This document shows, piece after piece, positions 34,498 to 42,551 of a DNA stretch of 50,781 nt. The DNA comes from an uncultured Rickettsiales bacterium (GTDB taxonomy: Bacteria; Pseudomonadota; Alphaproteobacteria; Rs-D84): positions 1-50,781 of the forward strand of contig URSJ01000007.1 of assembly GCA_900550495.1 (NCBI GenBank). The letters are read 5' to 3'. The translations under genes and the position numbers were made by a program. Numbering within the stretch: position 1 is the first letter of the stretch; every line of letters begins with the position of its first letter. The notes under the pieces are model-generated. The model had not been told where the DNA came from and did not search any database. It saw only the letters and a program-made list of their open reading frames with translations.

Positions 34498-34533
34498 CTC
34501 ACCTTTGTAATGTAAAATCAAGGCAGGAAATAA

Positions 34534-35253
34534 ATGAAAAAAATAATTGCGTTATGTGGTGCGATTTTTGTGCTGGCATCGTGCGGGGGCGGCGAAAAGA
34601 TTGAGCCACAACAGCCACTGACACAAATATATGCAACGGCATATGATGAATTTAATGACAAGAATTATGACGCCGCTGCAACCGAATTCTTAAAGGCAGA
34701 ATCACAATACCCGTCCAGTCCATGGGCCGCAGATGCACTGGTAATGGCGGCGTATTCGCATTATCTGGACGATGACTTTGCAGGAGCGATTTTGGCGATT
34801 GACCGTTTTATGCGTTTTCATCCGGGACATGCCGATGTGCCATATATGATGTATTTGCGTGGTATGTGCTATTATCGCCAGGTCAGTGACGTTCGTCGCG
34901 AGCCCGGTATGTCAGCATATGCCATGCAACAATTCCAACAACTGGTTGCGCGTTTCCCGAATTCGCCATATGCGAAAAATGCAGAAAACAAGATTTTAAT
35001 ATTAAAGAATTATCTGGCTGGCAAGGTTATGTATTCTGCGCGTCATGATATGGTGCAACAAAATTGGACCAGTGCGATTTCAAATCTGCAATCTGTGATT
35101 GATGGTGCCCAGGAAACCGCCATGACGCCCGAGGCATTATTCCGTCTGACGGAATGTTATACCGCAATCGGTTTGCCGTCCCAGGCCGCCGGATATGCCG
35201 AAATGCTGCGGACTAATTTCCCAGATAACGAATGGACGAAAAAGTTAAAGTAA
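34534..35253 (+). CDS. bamD: Outer-membrane assembly lipoprotein BamD
   Basis: A 239-residue lipoprotein (signal ending LASC, about residue 17) with TPR-like helical repeats (YDEFNDKNYDAAATEFLKAE, ADALVMAAYSHYLDDDFAGA, then FPNSPYAKNAENKI). This is the BamD/YfiO arrangement of the essential BAM complex that inserts beta-barrel proteins. The window encodes several likely clients (the OMPs and the autotransporter). CAGGAA precedes the ATG. Confidence 0.92.
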   Translation: MKKIIALCGAIFVLASCGGGEKIEPQQPLTQIYATAYDEFNDKNYDAAATEFLKAESQYPSSPWAADALVMAAYSHYLDDDFAGAILAIDRFMRFHPGHADVPYMMYLRGMCYYRQVSDVRREPGMSAYAMQQFQQLVARFPNSPYAKNAENKILILKNYLAGKVMYSARHDMVQQNWTSAISNLQSVIDGAQETAMTPEALFRLTECYTAIGLPSQAAGYAEMLRTNFPDNEWTKKLK

Positions 35254-35256
35254 AAT

Positions 35257-35280
35257 AAAAACCGCCAGTTGGCGGTTTTT
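35257..35280. terminator. Bidirectional terminator between bamD and dcd
   Basis: AAAACCGCCA and TGGCGGTTTTT form a hairpin with A and T tracts. Confidence 0.85.
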
Positions 35281-35281
35281 A

Positions 35282-35998
35282 TCAGCGTGTTTTGATATTA
35301 TCAATCGGGATAATCGCCGCAGCGGTCGGACCGCGCTGGCTATTATAATGGCTGGCAGGGTTTTTATCGTATGGATTACGTGCACCGCTGAATTCTTCGT
35401 AATAAATCTGGCCTATGCGCATATTCGGGAATACAACCGTTGGATACAGAACGCGGATTTCCAATGTCCATTGGCCACAAAAACCGTCGTCACCGCGCCC
35501 TGCCGTGTGGTGGTTTAATATAAAGTTGCGCCCCACCGATGATTTGCCATCAATATACGGAAACAGGTTGCGCGTTTCGGTGTATTCAACCGTCGCGCCC
35601 AGGTAACCAATACTTGGTGATAAAATCAGACCCGAATCCGGAATTTCAATATCGGTTGTTCGGTGCGATTTTTCATCACATGGGTTTAGCAAATATACTG
35701 GATTGCGAAAATCATATTTTTCAGGGTGTGCTAAATAATCTTGGTATTTTGGCGCGTCATAGAACCAATCGCGCATTGACCAATCGTGGCGCATAGGGTC
35801 GTATTTAATCGCAGGCCGCATACCTGCTGGAATTGTCTGGGTATATACGCGTAACAAATTCCCCAGGTGCAGGTCATAACTGTTGCTGCCCAGGCATGTG
35901 CTGTTAAACGGTTCAATTACAATGTCGGGACGCGCGTCAGGGTTGTTTGGATTTTTTATTTGCATACGGCGCAGAATTTCGGGGCCAGTCAGTTGCAT
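35282..35998 (-). CDS. dcd: dCTP deaminase
   Basis: A 238-residue enzyme making dUTP from dCTP for thymidylate synthesis. The active-site segments GKSSVGR and HTAGRGDDGFCGQWTLEI match the trimeric DCD/dUTPase fold, in which the Glu of TLE is catalytic. An insert around residues 60-100 makes it longer than E. coli Dcd. ATG 35998 is chosen because homology begins there (MQLTGPEILRRM); the longer frame starting at 36067 has no similarity. Confidence 0.9.
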   Translation of the reverse strand: MQLTGPEILRRMQIKNPNNPDARPDIVIEPFNSTCLGSNSYDLHLGNLLRVYTQTIPAGMRPAIKYDPMRHDWSMRDWFYDAPKYQDYLAHPEKYDFRNPVYLLNPCDEKSHRTTDIEIPDSGLILSPSIGYLGATVEYTETRNLFPYIDGKSSVGRNFILNHHTAGRGDDGFCGQWTLEIRVLYPTVVFPNMRIGQIYYEEFSGARNPYDKNPASHYNSQRGPTAAAIIPIDNIKTR

Positions 35999-36075
35999 GG
36001 TGTTTTGCCTTTTTTGTTGCACCCTCTCTCTGGTGATGAATTTTACAATCTGTATATTGATTTGCAAGATTTTTA

Positions 36076-36103
36076 TTCACTTTTAGTTTTGCTGTGGTAT
36101 TCT
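36076..36103 (+). promoter_or_regulatory. Promoter of leaderless era
   Basis: TTCACT (36076-36081), 16-bp spacer, and an extended -10 TGGTATTCT ending at 36103. The era ATG follows after seven bases. Confidence 0.55.
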
Positions 36104-36110
36104 GCGCGGT

Positions 36111-37016
36111 ATGAATACGAAAAATGAAAAAACATATTCGGGCTTTGTTGCCATTGTTGGGCCAACAAATGCCGGGAAAAGCACATTATTAAATCGCATT
36201 ATGGGGCGCAAGGTGTCCATCGTTTCGCACAAGGTGCAAACCACGCGCACTAATTTGCGGGCGGTGAAAATGGTCGGCAATCGCCAGGTGATACTGGTGG
36301 ATACGCCGGGCGTGTTTGTGCCGAAGCGTCGCCTGGACCGGGCGATGGTTGGTGCGGCGATGTCAGCAATTTCAGACGCGGATGCGGTGCTGTTGATTAT
36401 GGACGCACAAAAGGGTGTGACGGCGACAATTCGTAGTCTGATTCAGAAAATCAGTGAACATAAAAATCTGTTTGTTGCACTGAACAAGGTTGATTCCGTG
36501 CGCAAGCAAGACCTGTTGCCGATTGTTGATGAATTGTCCAAAATGGCTCCCTGGCGCGAAATATTTATGATTTCTGCGCTGAAAAACGACGGGATTGATG
36601 GAATGTTGGAATCGTTGGCGATGGTAATGCCAGCGTCTCCGTATTTGTTTGATGCATCTGATGCAGTTGATGTGCCTGATAACCTGTATTTATCTGAATT
36701 GACCCGGGAAAAGATTTACAAATATATTCACCAAGAACTGCCGTATCATATCAATGTTTTGACTGAACGCGTTGATGTTGACCCAGATGGGGTTCTGGAT
36801 ATATATCAAAAGATTGCCGTGCGAAATGATGCACATAAAAAGATTGTAATTGGCCGTGGTGGCGCCCAGTTAAAACAGATTGGAACCGCGGCGCGTCACG
36901 ATATCCAGGACCAGTGGGGCGTGAACGCGCGTCTGCATTTATTCGTGCGTGTTGAACCAGACTGGGAAGACAAAGCAGAAAACTATGCTGACCAAGGATT
37001 AGATTTCAAGAAATAA
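36111..37016 (+). CDS. era: GTPase Era
   Basis: A 301-residue ribosome-assembly GTPase that binds the 3' end of 16S rRNA. G1 is GPTNAGKSTLL, G3 DTPGVF and G4 NKVD; the C-terminal KH domain has IVIGRGGAQLKQIG. The stop is followed by queA with one base between them, so era, queA and tgt form an operon. Confidence 0.96.
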   Translation: MNTKNEKTYSGFVAIVGPTNAGKSTLLNRIMGRKVSIVSHKVQTTRTNLRAVKMVGNRQVILVDTPGVFVPKRRLDRAMVGAAMSAISDADAVLLIMDAQKGVTATIRSLIQKISEHKNLFVALNKVDSVRKQDLLPIVDELSKMAPWREIFMISALKNDGIDGMLESLAMVMPASPYLFDASDAVDVPDNLYLSELTREKIYKYIHQELPYHINVLTERVDVDPDGVLDIYQKIAVRNDAHKKIVIGRGGAQLKQIGTAARHDIQDQWGVNARLHLFVRVEPDWEDKAENYADQGLDFKK

Positions 37017-37017
37017 T

Positions 37018-38067
37018 ATGTTACACACATCGGATTTTGATTTTGAGTTGCCGTCTGAATTGATTGCGTCGCACCCACTGGCGCGTCGCGACGCCTCGCG
37101 TATGCTGGTGGTCGATGACAAAGAATTATCTAATCGGCATATTCGGGATTTTTTGGATTATATTCGTCCAGGCGACGTGGTGGTGTTTAATAATTCGCGT
37201 GTTATTCCGGCGCGATTTGACGCGACCGACGCGGCCGGACACACGTATGAAATCACGTTACATACCGCGGCGGGCGGAAATATGTGGTGGGGCCTGTGCA
37301 AGAAATTTACACGTATTGCGGTGGGCGACATGCTGACAATGACCGACGGCACGCAAATCCGCGTTGTGGATTCTGATACCGACAGTGGTCTGAAATTGGA
37401 TTTTTTATGCGATGATGTTTTTGCTGTTCTGAATAAAATCGGCAAAATGCCATTGCCGCCATATATGCACCGCGACCAGGAAGATTCTGATCGTGAACGC
37501 TATCAAACGGTATATGCCGACCCAATCGGGTCAATGGCCGCACCGACCGCAGGATTACATTTTACACCTGAATTGATGGACGAAATCACGCGCCGTGGCG
37601 CAACGATTGTCAAGGTCACTTTGCACGTTGGGGCCGGCACATGGATGCCGGTTAAAACCGAAGATTTATCCCAACATAAAATGCACAGCGAGTGGTGCCA
37701 AATCACACCCACTCAGGCAGATATTATAAACAACGCAAATCGTGTCATTGCGGTTGGAACGACGTCAATGCGGACATTGGAAAGTGCGGCAATGCGTAAT
37801 CGTAAATTGCCAGTGTCGCAACGCAGTCGCCGTGTTGTGCCGTTTTGTGATACGACGGATATATTCATTACGCCGGGATATAAATTCGGCGCGGTTGACA
37901 TATTGCTGACGAATTTTCATTTGCCAAAATCAACGTTATTTATGTTGGTTTCTGCGTTCGCAGGGCTGGACAAAATGAAGTCTGCATACGCGCACGCCGT
38001 TGCCGAAAAATACAGATTTTTTTCATACGGCGATTGTTGTTTGTTATTCAAAAAGGATGGGGAATAA
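37018..38067 (+). CDS. queA: S-adenosylmethionine:tRNA ribosyltransferase-isomerase
   Basis: A 349-residue enzyme that adds a ribose-derived ring to preQ1 in tRNA to give epoxyqueuosine. Family sequences are visible from the start (FDFELPSELIASHPL, ASRMLVVD), followed by VVFNNSRVIPARF, AAPTAGLHF and the C-terminal TNFHLPKSTLFMLVSAFAG. It works directly after Tgt in the queuosine pathway. tgt begins at the base after its stop. Confidence 0.96.
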   Translation: MLHTSDFDFELPSELIASHPLARRDASRMLVVDDKELSNRHIRDFLDYIRPGDVVVFNNSRVIPARFDATDAAGHTYEITLHTAAGGNMWWGLCKKFTRIAVGDMLTMTDGTQIRVVDSDTDSGLKLDFLCDDVFAVLNKIGKMPLPPYMHRDQEDSDRERYQTVYADPIGSMAAPTAGLHFTPELMDEITRRGATIVKVTLHVGAGTWMPVKTEDLSQHKMHSEWCQITPTQADIINNANRVIAVGTTSMRTLESAAMRNRKLPVSQRSRRVVPFCDTTDIFITPGYKFGAVDILLTNFHLPKSTLFMLVSAFAGLDKMKSAYAHAVAEKYRFFSYGDCCLLFKKDGE

Positions 38068-39180
38068 ATGTCATTGAAATTCAATTTAATTGCAACAGAT
38101 GGCATGGCGCGTCGTGGTTCGGTTGAAACTGCGCACGGGACATTTCAGACGCCGGCATTTATGGCGGTGGGAACGGCGGCCACTGTCAAGGCACTGACAA
38201 TGGACCAGGTTGCCGCCACCGGCACCCAGGTTATTTTGGGTAACACATATCACCTGATGATGCGCCCGGGTGGTGATTTGGTTGAAAAAATGGGTGGCCT
38301 GCATAAATTCGGCGGTTGGCATGGGCCGATTTTAACTGACAGTGGTGGGTTTCAGGTTATGTCGTTGTCCAATCTGGTTAAAATGACCGAAGAAGGCGTC
38401 CAGTTCACATCGCACATTGACGGTGGCATTAAACACTTTTTACGGCCCGAAGATTCTGTTCATATCCAGCACCAGTTGGATTCTAATATTACGATGGCGT
38501 TGGACGAATGTCTGCATTTGCCGGCCCCACGTGAACGCGTTGAAAAGAACGTTGAAATGGTGACGCGCTGGGCGCGGCGCAGTCGCGACGCATTTATTGA
38601 CCGCCCAGGATATGGTATTTTCGGCATTGTCCAGGGCGCAGATTTCCCAGATTTGCGTAAAAAATCGGCCAAGCAACTGACAGACATTGGCTTTGACGGC
38701 TATGCGGTGGGCGGTCTGGCGGTGGGCGAACCCCAGGATGTCATGTTTAATATGATTGCTACGACGACGCCGTTGTTGCCGTCGGACAAGCCACGTTATC
38801 TGATGGGGGTGGGCACGCCACTGGACATTTTGGGGGCGGTTGAACGTGGAATTGATATGTTTGACTGTGTTATGCCAACACGCGCTGGCCGCACGGCCCA
38901 GGCATTTACGCGCCACGGCACAATGAATATGAAGAACGCGCGTTTCCGCGATGATGCTGCACCACTGGACGATAAATGTGGCTGTCCGGCGTGCAAATTA
39001 TCGCGGGCATATATTCATCATCTGGTAAAGTGCAATGAAATTCTGGGGGCAACATTATTGACCCAGCATAACTTGTGGTTTTATCAGGATTTAATGCGCG
39101 ATATTCGCGAGTCCATAGAACAGGGACGTTTCGCCCAGTTCAAGGCAGAGTTTATTGAAACATATATAGGAGATAAATAA
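38068..39180 (+). CDS. tgt: tRNA-guanine transglycosylase
   Basis: A 370-residue enzyme that swaps G34 of GUN-anticodon tRNAs (Asn, Asp, His, Tyr) for preQ1. The catalytic Asp regions are TDSGGFQVMSL and FDCVMPTRAGR. The zinc site is CGCPACKLSRAYIHHL. Length is normal. The ATG directly follows the queA stop. Confidence 0.97.
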   Translation: MSLKFNLIATDGMARRGSVETAHGTFQTPAFMAVGTAATVKALTMDQVAATGTQVILGNTYHLMMRPGGDLVEKMGGLHKFGGWHGPILTDSGGFQVMSLSNLVKMTEEGVQFTSHIDGGIKHFLRPEDSVHIQHQLDSNITMALDECLHLPAPRERVEKNVEMVTRWARRSRDAFIDRPGYGIFGIVQGADFPDLRKKSAKQLTDIGFDGYAVGGLAVGEPQDVMFNMIATTTPLLPSDKPRYLMGVGTPLDILGAVERGIDMFDCVMPTRAGRTAQAFTRHGTMNMKNARFRDDAAPLDDKCGCPACKLSRAYIHHLVKCNEILGATLLTQHNLWFYQDLMRDIRESIEQGRFAQFKAEFIETYIGDK

Positions 39181-39181
39181 A

Positions 39182-39493
39182 ATGATAGAAAAAAGTGTTC
39201 CATTACCAAACGTCGTCATTAACGATGTCGATAAATTATATCTGGCGGCAGCGTTAAAATCTGTTGGAAATTTGTCATACGTTTTTACGCTGGTGTGTGC
39301 ATCGGCTGGCAATCGCAAATATGAAATGATTCCGCATACAGAAATTGCGACATTTACCGACGCGTCTGCGGCAAATACATACTATCGCGCGGTTCGTGAG
39401 ATGATGGCATACCAGTCGCGTGCGCGTGGCGTTGCCGAATTGCATAAAATTTTAGAATCATACAAGTTGACATTTAACGAACGTATCAGATAG
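39182..39493 (+). CDS. Uncharacterised 103-residue protein after tgt
   Basis: Not recognised. It starts one base after the tgt stop, so it is part of the era-queA-tgt transcript. Predicted mostly helical C-terminus (YRAVREMMAYQSRARGVAEL) after a beta-rich N-terminus; no signal peptide or membrane segment. It ends FNERIR, a motif that recurs as LNERIR in the next small frame, hinting at a partial tandem duplication. Confidence 0.6.
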   Translation: MIEKSVPLPNVVINDVDKLYLAAALKSVGNLSYVFTLVCASAGNRKYEMIPHTEIATFTDASAANTYYRAVREMMAYQSRARGVAELHKILESYKLTFNERIR

Positions 39494-39507
39494 AATGTTT
39501 GTGGTCA

Positions 39508-39672
39508 ATGCAAGGAATTTGTAAATGGAAAAAAACTGCTGCGTTCAACAATGCTGTTCTGGAATTGAACGAACGTATTCGTATCATCACAGCAATTGCA
39601 CCTGCGTTTAAATCACCAAACGCCATAGAAGAAATAATCAAAACTAAATTCAACGAACAAAAGGGGCTGTGA
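39508..39672 (+). CDS. Small 54-residue protein
   Basis: An open frame of 54 residues (MQGICKWKKTAAFNNAVLEL, then NERIRIITAIAPAFKSPNAI), amphipathic and helical in pattern. It begins 15 bases after the preceding gene and overlaps no other credible gene. Its stop lies three bases before the ATG of the next gene, whose AAGGGG ribosome-binding site is inside it. Codon use resembles its neighbours. No clear ribosome-binding site of its own, so translation could be coupled. Could instead be a remnant of the upstream gene. Confidence 0.45.
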   Translation: MQGICKWKKTAAFNNAVLELNERIRIITAIAPAFKSPNAIEEIIKTKFNEQKGL

Positions 39673-39674
39673 CT

Positions 39675-40658
39675 ATGAAAAAGAAAGAAATAGAAGTCAT
39701 TGATATGCACGGTGCAAAAACCGTTGCGAAAAAGACGTCTTATATCACGTGGACCAAGCGCGTATTTGCGATTGTGTCTGTTTTGTGGCTGACGTTTGCG
39801 TTCTGGGCGCCGTTGCACGTTAAAAACACGTATGCGGCCCCGATAAAGAAATCAATTGTTGTGTCAATGTTCTTTGACCTGCAACGCAACATTGTGGAAC
39901 AGTATGAAAAATTGCTGGACGGGATAAAAAAGTCTATTGATTTAGAAAAGCCTGTATCAATGGCCATTGACCAGGTCAAGGTTGCAGAAAAGGCCGTAGG
40001 CAAGGTGACAGACGCCACCGCCGCGGCGAAAAAGACCACAGGCCAGGCATCACGTGCGACCGGCGACGCTAAAAAGGTCAGTGGCCTGATGGGACGGTTT
40101 GGTGTTAAAACCGACGGCATTGACCGCGCAATCGCATCGGCCGACCAGGGTATCCAGGGCGCGAACAAAGGCATCGCCCAGGTTGACCAGACGGCGGCAT
40201 TGGTAAATAAAAAACTGGACCAGGTGGAACAGAATCTGAACAAGGTTTTACAGGTTCAAATTGACCAAATGATTGACCAGGCGGTAAAACAACAACTGGA
40301 TAAAAATTCAGGTGGACTTGGCACAACGCTGTTGACCAATTACGGTATCAAACACGTGTATCCGTGGCGTCCGTCAACGTGGCCAGTTGCGACCAAGATT
40401 TACAACGATTTATCAAAATCTGATGTCGCAGTGATTCAAATCATCACCCGAACAGTTGATAAATATTTCGGCTATGTCGCGTGGGGCCTGGTGATTGCAG
40501 CGTGGGCAGTGGGCGCGTTTGTATGGCTGATGTTATTTAAAAAGGTCAAGGCAATGATTTCGCCGTTCATTGTATGCCCACGTTGTGGTCATACGTTTGC
40601 GGACAAGCGCACGGCATACGGGTTGTTAAAGGCCCTGCAACCGTGGAAATGGTTGTAA
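39675..40658 (+). CDS. Membrane coiled-coil protein with C-terminal zinc ribbon
   Basis: Not recognised. 327 residues. An N-terminal membrane helix (about 27-47) is followed by a long low-complexity helical region rich in Lys, Ala, Gln and Asp (about 70-205), likely coiled coil. A second hydrophobic helix lies at about 275-298, then a Cys-rich end CPRCGH. The topology suggests a periplasmic coiled coil anchored at both ends, or a protein spanning the envelope. AAGGGG precedes ATG 39675; a GTG at 39669 is less likely. A terminator follows. Confidence 0.65.
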   Translation: MKKKEIEVIDMHGAKTVAKKTSYITWTKRVFAIVSVLWLTFAFWAPLHVKNTYAAPIKKSIVVSMFFDLQRNIVEQYEKLLDGIKKSIDLEKPVSMAIDQVKVAEKAVGKVTDATAAAKKTTGQASRATGDAKKVSGLMGRFGVKTDGIDRAIASADQGIQGANKGIAQVDQTAALVNKKLDQVEQNLNKVLQVQIDQMIDQAVKQQLDKNSGGLGTTLLTNYGIKHVYPWRPSTWPVATKIYNDLSKSDVAVIQIITRTVDKYFGYVAWGLVIAAWAVGAFVWLMLFKKVKAMISPFIVCPRCGHTFADKRTAYGLLKALQPWKWL

Positions 40659-40666
40659 TATAACCC

Positions 40667-40690
40667 AACGCCCCATCTGGGGCGTTTTTT
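40667..40690 (+). terminator. Terminator of the era-queA-tgt gene group
   Basis: AACGCCCCA and TGGGGCGTT hairpin followed by a T run. Confidence 0.85.
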
Positions 40691-40743
40691 TGAAAATAAT
40701 ACTTGCAATCGTATAAAGTTTATGTCAGAATATGCCACGCAGT

Positions 40744-40820
40744 GCGAGCGTAGCTCAGTTGGCTAGAGCGCAACCTTGCCAAGGTTGAGGTCGAGGGTTC
40801 GAGCCCCTTTGCTCGCACCA
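40744..40820 (+). tRNA. tRNA-Gly (GCC)
   Basis: A complete cloverleaf: acceptor GCGAGCG pairs with TGCTCGC (one G-U), D-arm GCTCAGTTGGCTAGAGC, anticodon GCC in CTTGCCAAG, T-arm GGGTTCGAGCCCC, discriminator A and encoded CCA. A weak promoter (TTGCAA...CAGAAT) lies upstream. An integrase gene starts 47 bases downstream, so its 3' end is the likely attachment site. Confidence 0.95.
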
Positions 40821-40867
40821 GAGTTTTGTAAAAACCGCGGATTTCTGATGACTTGGGAACAGGTCGG

Positions 40868-42538
40868 ATGAAAAAAGCGGTTTTTTCTTTGCATTTTGAT
40901 ACCAATTTGATGCCAGTTGAACGCAATCTGTGTTTGCGTAATGGTATTTACTATTTTAGGCGAATGGTTGGGGGGCGACGCATCTTTTTGTCGTTGCGCA
41001 CGTCCAACCCGTATGTTGCACATTATCTATTAAATGTCGTTTTTAGGGGTAAAAATGCCCCGCAACATACTGTTTTATCTGAAAAAATACAATCCAAAAT
41101 TAATGTGAAAGTTTTGGACATTAAACTAATGCAAATGAATAAAAAACAAGTGATAATGAGGCCATCAAAAAAACAATACAAGCGTAAAGGATTTGAAATG
41201 ACAGAAGACGGCCTAAATAACGTCATGCTAAAAGATATTTGGAACAACTATGTGGAACATGAATTTAACGAAAGGGATAAAAGGACAGCAGATAATCGTG
41301 TTGATGTCATGTTATCTTTTTTACCAGATAATATCACAATAGGCGAATTGGCCGCAAACCCAAAACTGACCACAAATGTTGTAAATGGGTTGCTAGGCTA
41401 TGTTCAGCCCCAAGGTAAGAACAAAGGGCAAAAATACTCACGAAAAACTATCAGAGAGTGCCTGCGTCTGTTTAGACAGATTATAAACGCGGCCGAAAGT
41501 GCAGGTATGATAACAAATGCTAGTGTTTTGTTGAGTGGACTAAAATATAAAATCAAAAAGGCCGATAAATCACACACTTCTGTGAAGCGGTTGCCACTTG
41601 ATGATGCGGATTATGAAAAACTTTTCGGATTTATGGCCAAACTCAAAAAGCATGATTTTACAGAGCTGGATGCGTTGATTGCCCAGCATGCCGATAAAAA
41701 ATCAGAATTAAATCGTATCCGCAATTTCCCAGAACATTTTTATTATGCGATTCTGATAGCCTTGTTTACTGGTTCGCGTGCGAATGCGGTGATAACATTG
41801 CGACATTCGGATATTGAAACAATTAATGAGACTCCAGTCATGCATTTTCATAAAAATGAAAATTTGGTTAATGCAAATGATGAACGCGAAAAGCAAAAAC
41901 ACTTGAAAACAGAAGAATCTGCAAGACAAGTACCAATTGCAACTACCTTGATTCAACTGGGGTTTGATAAGTGGCTTGTCGCACAAAAGGCAAAGGATGG
42001 CCCGACCAGTTTTGTTTTTGAACGCGTCATAGAAACCAGACAAGGGTATAAGCCGGGGTATATGAATGAATCTGTGAACGCATTGTTGTTTGCGCTGGGT
42101 ATCAAGCCACCCAAAAATTCAAAATGTTGCAAAGATTTCCATTCATTTCGTACCAGCATATATTCAATTAATATAGTTCGCATAGACAGAAATATGTTGA
42201 ACGCAATTGTTGGACATAAATCAAATACTGGTAACATTGGCGCAGATACTTATATCAAGGTCAATATGTACTCAAATAGTCTTGGGATGATTGTCGCGGT
42301 AAACACAATAACATATCCGCATATAGAATTGTTATTTGATGGGAAACAGCAAAATGGTAGCACGCCCAGCACCACTAATATTCTGAATACGGCCCATCCC
42401 GTAACAACATCGCCAAAGATGTGCATGGTGAATAGTTCGCCGTCGGACAGAATACTGTTGGATACCGTTTCTCGTATGACAGGACAAAAAATAAAAGCCA
42501 TGGCAGTGTTTACTTATTGCACCCAACCACCGTATTAA
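40868..42538 (+). CDS. Tyrosine recombinase (integrase)
   Basis: A 556-residue integrase. The C-terminal catalytic domain shows the first Arg in ALFTGSRANAVITLRHSDI, the downstream SARQVPI box, the His-x-x-Arg pair in DFHSFRTSI, and the final His/Tyr region IVGHKSNTGNIGADTYIK. A core-binding SAM-like domain precedes it. The N-terminus (RNGIYYFRRMVGGRRIFLSL) is an arm-type domain that contacts attachment-site arms. Its position next to the tRNA-Gly 3' end is that of an integrative element. About 90 residues after the active Tyr form an unusual tail. Confidence 0.9.
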   Translation: MKKAVFSLHFDTNLMPVERNLCLRNGIYYFRRMVGGRRIFLSLRTSNPYVAHYLLNVVFRGKNAPQHTVLSEKIQSKINVKVLDIKLMQMNKKQVIMRPSKKQYKRKGFEMTEDGLNNVMLKDIWNNYVEHEFNERDKRTADNRVDVMLSFLPDNITIGELAANPKLTTNVVNGLLGYVQPQGKNKGQKYSRKTIRECLRLFRQIINAAESAGMITNASVLLSGLKYKIKKADKSHTSVKRLPLDDADYEKLFGFMAKLKKHDFTELDALIAQHADKKSELNRIRNFPEHFYYAILIALFTGSRANAVITLRHSDIETINETPVMHFHKNENLVNANDEREKQKHLKTEESARQVPIATTLIQLGFDKWLVAQKAKDGPTSFVFERVIETRQGYKPGYMNESVNALLFALGIKPPKNSKCCKDFHSFRTSIYSINIVRIDRNMLNAIVGHKSNTGNIGADTYIKVNMYSNSLGMIVAVNTITYPHIELLFDGKQQNGSTPSTTNILNTAHPVTTSPKMCMVNSSPSDRILLDTVSRMTGQKIKAMAVFTYCTQPPY

Positions 42539-42551
42539 TAGAAACAGATAC

